Source of the DNA: DATCLA01 sp036564195
GTDB taxonomy: Bacteria; Bacillota; UBA4882; UBA8346
Direction: 5' to 3'
DNA length: 9,993 nt
Assembly: GCA_036564195.1 (NCBI GenBank)
Contig: DATCLA010000065.1
Span: 1-9,993 of the forward strand
Part shown: piece after piece, positions 4,873-9,993 of the stretch
Layout: each line of letters opens with the position of its first letter
How positions within the stretch are numbered: the stretch's first letter is position 1
Program-made: the position numbers and the translations under genes
Notes under the pieces: model-generated
Told to the model about the DNA's origin: nothing
What the model saw: the letters and a program-made list of their open reading frames with translations, nothing else
Database searches by the model: none

Positions 4873-6375
4873 ATGGTTCGGAAAAAAAATTTTTTAAAGC
4901 CTACCCTGGTTTGGTGGATAGCGGCAGCCGTTATTCTGGGTATTTATACCCAGCCCATTGCTGCCCGGGGCGGAGTAATCCGGACTGCGATCAGCGCCGA
5001 ACCGGATAACCTTGATCCCTGGCTTTCGGCGGCAGCGGATACCCAGGCTGTTATGTATAATGTATTTGAAGGATTGATTCGTTTTAATGAAAAAGGAGAA
5101 TTACTGCCCGGGTTGGCAGAAAGTTATAAAATATCTCCAGACGGTTTGACCTATACGTTTAAGCTTAGGAAAAATGTGAAGTTTCATAACGGTAGTAAAT
5201 TGCGGGCAGCGGATGTCAAGTATTCATTGGAGAAATTATCCGGTTTAAGCGGTGCTAAGGCTTTATCCTCCAAATTTAGCCGGTTGGCCAGGATCCAAAC
5301 ACCCGCTGATGATACGGTAATCCTTACCTTGAAGGAGCGGGATGCGGCTTTCCTTTCCGCCTGTATCACTCCGATCCTTCCCAAGGGTTATCACGGTCAA
5401 AGTAAAAAACCGGTTGGGACAGGCCCGTTTAAATTTGTCTCCTATTCCCCCGGGCAGAGTATTGTCATTGAAAAGAATAGGAATTATTACGATCGTCGTA
5501 AAATGGCTAAGGTGGATCGGGTTGAATTTCGGATTATGACCGATCCCGGCGCGATTTTAATGGCGTTGAAGGCCGGAGACTTAGACATGGCCGGAATCGA
5601 TGGGCAAAATGTGGCGGCTTTGAAATCAGATTTTACCGTACTCAAAGCCCCGCAGAATATGGTTCAGCTTTTGGCGTTGAACAATGCCCGCAAGCCTTTT
5701 AACAACCTCAAAGTCAGACAGGCAATAAACTATGCGATTGATAAAGAGGCAATAATCACGGCTGTAGCTAACGGTTTCGGCACGAAACTTTCCACCAATA
5801 TGAGCCCGATCATGAAGTTTTATTATCAGGACGGTCTCGATATCTATAAAACCAATATCCCGAAAGCCAAACGGCTGCTGCAAGAGGCCGGTTATCCGGC
5901 AGGCTTTACCACGACTTTAACAGTGCCTTCCAATTACCAATTTCATGTGGATACGGCACAGGTTATTGCCGCTCAGCTGTTAAAAGTAGGGATTAAAATG
6001 AAGATTAAGCCCATCGAATGGGGACAATGGCTGGACCAAGTTTATACTAAGGCCAATTATGACTGTACAATTATTTGCCTTACCGGGAAACTGGATCCCA
6101 ATGAAGTGCTCGGAAGATATGAAAGCAGTTTTCCCAAGAATTTTTTTAGATTTTCGGATCATCGCTATGACCAACTGATAAAATTGGGTACCAAGGAAGT
6201 TAATGAAGCCAAACGCGCTAAGATCTACCGGGAATGCCAGAAAATATTAACCAGGCAGGCAGCGGCGGTTTACATCATGGATCCGAATTTGGTTGTGATC
6301 CTAAAGAGGAATTTAAAAGGCTTTAAGTTTTATCCGGTCAGATTTTTGGATATGTCCAGTATGTATTATGAATAA
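4873..6375 (+). CDS. Peptide-type ABC transporter substrate-binding protein (family 5)
   Basis: A 500-residue extracytoplasmic binding protein of the SBP_bac_5 (DppA/OppA) family, which captures dipeptides, oligopeptides or related ligands such as nickel complexes and hands them to the DppBC channel. Family marks are AEPDNLDPW near residue 42, the 'N-VFEGLIRFNEKGELLPGLAESY' block cut short here as LIRFNEKGELLPGLAESY (about 68-85), FKLRKNVKFHNG, GTGPFKFVSYSPG, and VRQAINYAIDKEAI (about 280-293). The N-terminus has a basic stretch, a hydrophobic core (about 11-25) and IAARGG, resembling a type I signal peptide. There is no lipobox cysteine, although binding proteins of monoderm Firmicutes are normally lipoproteins. 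Start ATG 4873 follows AAGGAGGAT at good spacing. The exact ligand cannot be told. Confidence 0.9.
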   Translation: MVRKKNFLKPTLVWWIAAAVILGIYTQPIAARGGVIRTAISAEPDNLDPWLSAAADTQAVMYNVFEGLIRFNEKGELLPGLAESYKISPDGLTYTFKLRKNVKFHNGSKLRAADVKYSLEKLSGLSGAKALSSKFSRLARIQTPADDTVILTLKERDAAFLSACITPILPKGYHGQSKKPVGTGPFKFVSYSPGQSIVIEKNRNYYDRRKMAKVDRVEFRIMTDPGAILMALKAGDLDMAGIDGQNVAALKSDFTVLKAPQNMVQLLALNNARKPFNNLKVRQAINYAIDKEAIITAVANGFGTKLSTNMSPIMKFYYQDGLDIYKTNIPKAKRLLQEAGYPAGFTTTLTVPSNYQFHVDTAQVIAAQLLKVGIKMKIKPIEWGQWLDQVYTKANYDCTIICLTGKLDPNEVLGRYESSFPKNFFRFSDHRYDQLIKLGTKEVNEAKRAKIYRECQKILTRQAAAVYIMDPNLVVILKRNLKGFKFYPVRFLDMSSMYYE

Positions 6376-6389
6376 ATGGAGAGAACAAG

Positions 6390-7331
6390 TTGAACTATTA
6401 TCTTAAAAAGCTCGGCTCCCTATTGGTAACGCTCATCTTAGTCTCCCTGATTATTTTTAGCGTATTCCAGATTTTGCCGGGCGATCCGGTTGAGATCATT
6501 CTGGGAGTGGATGCGGATCCGTTTCAGGTACAAGCTCTCAGTCAAAGCTTAGGCCTTGATAAACCGGTTTGGGAAAGGTATTTGTTGTGGATCGGTAATG
6601 CTCTCCGGGGAGATCTGGGACAATCCCTCCGCTTTCAGCAACCGGTAACCCAATTGATCTCCAGTAGAATCGAGGTTACTGTGGCCCTGATGCTACTGGC
6701 GTTATTATTGACAATATTCACAGGGATCCCCTTGGGGATCTGGCTTGCAAAAAAGGAGGGTCTGGTTTGGGGATTGGTCGGATCCGTTCTATCCCAAATC
6801 GGGTTGGCGGTTCCGCCTTTTTGGATGGGTATCTTGCTGCTCTCTGTATTCGCAGTGGCATTACAGATTTTACCCTCAGGAGGCTATGTTTCCTGGAGAC
6901 AAAGTCTCCTCTTATGCCTGAAGTCGTTGATCCTCCCGGCAGTATCCATTAGTATCGGGACTACCGCAGTGTTGGTCCGGTATTTGAAAAACACCGTGCT
7001 TGATCAGATAAAAATGGATTATGTGAGGACCGCCTTGAGTAAAGGGTTAAATCAAAACTCCGCCCTTTACAGACATGTATTAAAAAATGCTTTGATCCCG
7101 GTAGTCACGATCTTGGGAATGATTATTGCCGATATTTTGGGTGGCAGTATCATTACAGAAAATGTTTTCTCCCTTCCGGGAATAGGAAACCTGATAGCCA
7201 TCGCTGTTACCAGTCGGGATTTTCCTCTCATTCAAGGACTGGTATTATATCTTGCGGTGATCGTCTCGCTTTGTAATTTTTTAGTTGATGTCATCTATAC
7301 CTTGATTGATCCCAGAATTCGTTTAAAGTAG
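6390..7331 (+). CDS. dppB: Peptide-type ABC transporter permease, DppB-like
   Basis: A 313-residue inner-membrane permease with six predicted membrane segments, matching the DppB/OppB half of peptide-type importers. It begins with the typical MNYYLKKLG helix, then ILPGDPVEIILG and LGLDKPVWERYLLWIGNALRGDLG, a signature extracytoplasmic section in this family. The cytoplasmic EAA loop that docks on the ATPase is seen at YVRTALSKGLNQNSALYRHV (about residues 211-230), followed by LKNALIPVV. The C-terminus carries LPGIGNL and VDVIYTLIDPRIR. Start is TTG 6390 with GGAGA a few bases upstream; stop is TAG. It lies 14 bases after the binding-protein gene and 8 before dppC. The dpp symbol reflects family similarity and not proven substrate. 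Confidence 0.9.
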   Translation: MNYYLKKLGSLLVTLILVSLIIFSVFQILPGDPVEIILGVDADPFQVQALSQSLGLDKPVWERYLLWIGNALRGDLGQSLRFQQPVTQLISSRIEVTVALMLLALLLTIFTGIPLGIWLAKKEGLVWGLVGSVLSQIGLAVPPFWMGILLLSVFAVALQILPSGGYVSWRQSLLLCLKSLILPAVSISIGTTAVLVRYLKNTVLDQIKMDYVRTALSKGLNQNSALYRHVLKNALIPVVTILGMIIADILGGSIITENVFSLPGIGNLIAIAVTSRDFPLIQGLVLYLAVIVSLCNFLVDVIYTLIDPRIRLK

Positions 7332-7339
7332 GTGAACTG

Positions 7340-8161
7340 ATGCCGGATCTTCGTTTGTTCAAAAACCCCAGTTTTTTAATTGGCAGCATCTTGATTGGGA
7401 TATTGTTGATGATGATGGTGATCAGTTTTTTTTATACACCGGCGGATCCCAATGCGATGAATATCCAAGCAAGATTTGCTCTACCCGGAGCAGGACATAT
7501 TCTGGGTACGGATAACTTTGGCCGGGATATTTTAAGCCGGATTATGAAGGGATCGCAAATTGCTTTTTCCGTCGGCTTTTTAACTTTGGTGATCGGCTTG
7601 GTTGCCGGTACACTGATTGGATCTATAGCCGGATATTACGGCGGGATCGTGGATGAAGTCTTAATGAAAATCATCGACATTAAAATGGCTTTTCCCGGAG
7701 TATTACTGGCCTTGATGCTGATCGCAGCCTTTGGCACCGGCATCAACAATACTCTTTTAGCACTGGGCCTTATGGCCATCCCGCGGTTTGCGCGGGTGAT
7801 CCGCAGCGGCTATCTCCAATATAAAGAGATGGATTTCGTGAAAGCAGCGCGGGCACGGGGCGCCGGTAATTTGCGGATTATGTATATACATATCCTTCCC
7901 AATTTGCTTTCGCCGCTTATCGTTACGAGCTCCCTCAGTTTTGCCAGTGCGGTTCTTGCTGAAGCCGGACTCAGTTACCTAGGGCTTGGTGTTCAGCCGC
8001 CCGATCCCAGTTGGGGAAAGATGCTTAATGAAGCTCAGGCATATATTGCGGAGGCTCCCTGGTATGCTGTTATACCCGGGATACTGATTACGATGATGGT
8101 TTTAGGATTTAATCTGATCGGAGACGGGCTTCGGACTGTATATGATGTTAAAGCGGATTAG
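7340..8161 (+). CDS. dppC: Peptide-type ABC transporter permease, DppC-like
   Basis: A 273-residue partner permease. After one N-terminal membrane helix it has the DppC/OppC signature HILGTDNFGRDILSRIMKGS (about residues 52-71), which marks the conserved extracytoplasmic N-terminal part. Five more membrane segments follow, and an EAA loop at DFVKAARARGAGNLRIMYIH (about 172-191) that contacts the ATPase dimer, then LPNLLSPLIV. The C-terminal part has AGLSYLGLGVQPPDPSWGKM and NLIGDGLRTVYD, both standard for the family. Start ATG 7340 follows AGGTGAA; stop is TAG 8159-8161. Together with the DppB-like protein it forms the membrane channel. It is somewhat short for the family because the N-terminal tail before the first helix is minimal. 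Confidence 0.92.
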   Translation: MPDLRLFKNPSFLIGSILIGILLMMMVISFFYTPADPNAMNIQARFALPGAGHILGTDNFGRDILSRIMKGSQIAFSVGFLTLVIGLVAGTLIGSIAGYYGGIVDEVLMKIIDIKMAFPGVLLALMLIAAFGTGINNTLLALGLMAIPRFARVIRSGYLQYKEMDFVKAARARGAGNLRIMYIHILPNLLSPLIVTSSLSFASAVLAEAGLSYLGLGVQPPDPSWGKMLNEAQAYIAEAPWYAVIPGILITMMVLGFNLIGDGLRTVYDVKAD

Positions 8162-8172
8162 CGGAGGTTTTG

Positions 8173-9162
8173 ATGGCTCATCTGTTACAAGTGGATGGAT
8201 TATCGCTGGAATTTATTGAAAACGGAAGGCGTTTCAAGGCCTTAAACAATATCAGCTTTCACCTGGAAAAAGGGGAAATTTTGGGACTGGTTGGGGAGTC
8301 GGGCTGCGGTAAAAGTCTTACTGTGCTTTCGGTAATCGGTCTTTTGCCACCCGGTGCGGTGATCAGCGGCGGAGATATTTTTTTTAACGGTAATAGTCTT
8401 TTACATATGGATGAAAACGAAAAGTGTAAGATCCGGGGTAAGGATATTGTAATGATCTTTCAAGAATCTCTGACCGCGCTAAATCCGGTGGTGCCCATTG
8501 GCAAACAGATCACGGAAATGCTCCGAATCCATCAAAAACTTTCCAGGGAACAGGCGGCGGCACGAGTCGTCGCTCTGATGGAGAAAATTGGTTTGCCCCG
8601 GGCCGAAAGGTTATATCATGAATATCCCCATCAGCTTTCCGGGGGAATGCGGCAGAGGGTAATGATTGCCATGGCCTTGGTCAATAATCCGTCATTGCTA
8701 TTGGCGGATGAACCCACAACAGCACTTGATGTTACTATTCAGGCCCAAATTCTCGATTTGATCGTAAATTTAAATCAAGAATACGGAATATCATTAATCT
8801 TTGTCTCCCACGATCTGGGGGTACTAAAAAAGGTTTGTTCCAGAATACTGGTGATGTATTCCGGTGAGATTGTTGAAGAAGGTCCATCTAATCAAGTATT
8901 TGAAAACCCACTTCATCCCTATACCCGGGGGTTGATTGCCGCTATTCCTTCCTTTGCCAAGAAAGGTTCGCCGTTGGCTACGATTGAAGGCATAGTGCCG
9001 CTTTTAACCGACTGGCGCCCTGACGGTTGCTGTTTCGCCCCGCGGTGTCAAGCGGCTGAAGAGGTTTGCTTTGAGAAAGTTCCGTTGATTGTAAAGTTTG
9101 GCCAACAAATGGTTAAATGTCATGCATACCAGAGAGGAACGGCAAAGTGGTTGAGAAATTAA
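8173..9162 (+). CDS. dppD: Peptide-type ABC transporter ATPase, DppD-like
   Basis: A 329-residue cytoplasmic ATPase that powers the importer together with the DppF-like partner. It shows Walker A GESGCGKS (41-48), a Q-loop in MIFQESLTALNP, the ABC signature LSGGMRQR, Walker B LLLADEPTTALD and the switch SHD. The C-terminal oligopeptide-type extension begins at NPLHPYTRGL and carries C287, C292, C299 and C316 in the C-x4-C-x6-C-x16-C spacing. These could hold the [4Fe-4S] cluster described for several DppD-type subunits. ATG 8173 is preferred over TTG 8170 because GGAGG (8163-8167) is 5 bases from the ATG and only 2 from the TTG. The end overlaps the next ATPase gene by 16 bases, implying translational coupling. 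Confidence 0.93.
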   Translation: MAHLLQVDGLSLEFIENGRRFKALNNISFHLEKGEILGLVGESGCGKSLTVLSVIGLLPPGAVISGGDIFFNGNSLLHMDENEKCKIRGKDIVMIFQESLTALNPVVPIGKQITEMLRIHQKLSREQAAARVVALMEKIGLPRAERLYHEYPHQLSGGMRQRVMIAMALVNNPSLLLADEPTTALDVTIQAQILDLIVNLNQEYGISLIFVSHDLGVLKKVCSRILVMYSGEIVEEGPSNQVFENPLHPYTRGLIAAIPSFAKKGSPLATIEGIVPLLTDWRPDGCCFAPRCQAAEEVCFEKVPLIVKFGQQMVKCHAYQRGTAKWLRN

Positions 9163-9993
9163 TCTCCGTTAAAGGTTTACAAAAATATTATACGGAAACA
9201 ACCGGTGGGTTTTTTAAGAAAAACTACCGGATTAAAGCTGTGGATGGTGTGGATTTTGATATATTCCGCGGCGAAACCTTCGGCCTGTTAGGAGAGTCCG
9301 GTTGTGGCAAGTCTACTACCGCTCAGCTGCTGGCGCAATTACTGGCGCCGACGGCGGGAGAAATCCGCTACCGGGGAGAAGATATCAGCAAACTCTCCGG
9401 GCGGAAACAGAAACAGCTTAAAAAGCATATTCAGATCGTGTTTCAGGATCCTTACGCTTCTTTAAACCCTAAGAAGAAAATAGCTTGGCTTTTGGAGGAA
9501 CCGCTGGTCATTAATAAGGTGCTTTCCAATAAAGCAGAACGGCAACGTGCCGTGGCTGAGATGCTGCAAACCGTCGGTTTGGATGAGAGCTTTGGAGAAT
9601 ATTATCCCCATCAATTAAGCGGCGGCCAGCGTCAACGAGTCAGTATCGCCATCGCGTTAATGCTTAGGCCGGAATTTATTATAGCCGATGAGCCGGTCTC
9701 CGCCCTTGATGTGTCGGTTCAGGCCCAGATCCTTAATCTATTGCAAAAGCTTCAGGCTGAGTTTAAACTTACTTATTTTTTCATTTCCCATGATTTGAAT
9801 GTAGTGGGGTATATGAGTGACCGGATCGGAGTGATGTATCTGGGCCGAATGGTTGAAATCGGTTCTACTCAAGATATTTTTAATCAACCTGTACATCCCT
9901 ATACCCGGACGTTGTTTGCGACTCTTCCCATACTTGGTGGGAATAAGCCGGTAAAAAGCGTTTTGCCGGGGGATGGATCCGACTTTTTAAATG
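9147..9993 (+). CDS. dppF: Peptide-type ABC transporter ATPase, DppF-like (3' partial)
   Basis: This is the second ATPase of the importer, cut by the right edge after 282 codons; about 40 more would be expected. It starts at GTG 9147 inside the end of dppD, with AGAGGAA (9132-9138) about 8 bases upstream. The product shows Walker A GESGCGKS (49-56), a Q-loop in QIVFQDPYASLNP, the signature LSGGQRQR, Walker B FIIADEPVSALDVS, the switch SHD, and the start of the oligopeptide C-terminal domain at QPVHPYTRTLFATLP. The GFFKKNYRIKAVDGVDF insertion near residue 21 is typical of DppF/OppF and not of DppD. It would pair with the DppD-like subunit as a heterodimer on the cytoplasmic face of DppBC. Confidence 0.93.
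   Translation, partial: MVEKLISVKGLQKYYTETTGGFFKKNYRIKAVDGVDFDIFRGETFGLLGESGCGKSTTAQLLAQLLAPTAGEIRYRGEDISKLSGRKQKQLKKHIQIVFQDPYASLNPKKKIAWLLEEPLVINKVLSNKAERQRAVAEMLQTVGLDESFGEYYPHQLSGGQRQRVSIAIALMLRPEFIIADEPVSALDVSVQAQILNLLQKLQAEFKLTYFFISHDLNVVGYMSDRIGVMYLGRMVEIGSTQDIFNQPVHPYTRTLFATLPILGGNKPVKSVLPGDGSDFLN

Noticed and set aside
5184..6174. Several short frames (5184-5384, 5342-5539, 5626-5883, 5980-6174) within the binding-protein gene
   Set aside because: All lie inside a conserved full-length gene in other frames and show no domain or ribosome site.
6767..6952. Plus-strand 61-codon frame within dppB
   Set aside because: Out-of-frame reading of a well-conserved permease gene.
1..9993. CRISPR array, insertion sequence, tRNA or rRNA genes
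   Set aside because: No regularly spaced repeats, transposase-like frames, terminal inverted repeats, cloverleaf sequences or rRNA motifs were seen on either strand.

Overview
The window looks like a chromosomal segment of a Firmicute (Bacillota), probably a clostridia-like anaerobe. The grounds are strong Shine-Dalgarno sites, a perfect Bacillus-type LexA (DinR) box, and close resemblance of several products to Bacillus subtilis families (YwfO, YwgA, YhfI). I cannot name the species. Base composition was judged by eye only: the HD/YwgA pair looks AT-richer than the transporter operon.

Layout. Bases 1-146 hold the last 47 codons of an unidentified plus-strand gene. Bases 147-380 are non-coding and rich in inverted repeats, ending in a clear intrinsic terminator. 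Bases 381-810 hold no intact gene, but contain a degraded stretch that reads like a small membrane protein. At 811-2695 a LexA-boxed promoter drives a two-gene unit: an HD-domain nucleotide phosphohydrolase (YwfO-like) and a YwgA/Panacea-like protein. Convergent to it, on the minus strand at 2795-3694, is an EamA/DMT-type permease. A 412-base divergent intergenic region follows, with a promoter for each direction and a possibly structured leader.

From about 4107 to the right edge, one tightly packed plus-strand operon encodes a YhfI-like metallo-beta-lactamase-fold hydrolase and then a complete dipeptide/oligopeptide-type ABC importer. The importer comprises a binding protein, two permeases and two ATPases, the last cut by the window edge. 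Gaps are 19 bases or less, and the two ATPase genes overlap. Imported substrate would be caught outside the membrane by the binding protein, pass through the DppB/DppC-like channel and be driven by the DppD/DppF-like ATPases. The hydrolase may act on something connected with this uptake, but that is inference.

The most notable points are these. The LexA box lies on the predicted transcription start of the HD/YwgA pair, which suggests a DNA-damage-induced nucleotide-hydrolase plus Panacea-type module. The hydrolase gene appears to start at ACG. The noncoding block at the left edge has extensive pairing potential. The degraded membrane gene has two TGA codons where Trp would fit.
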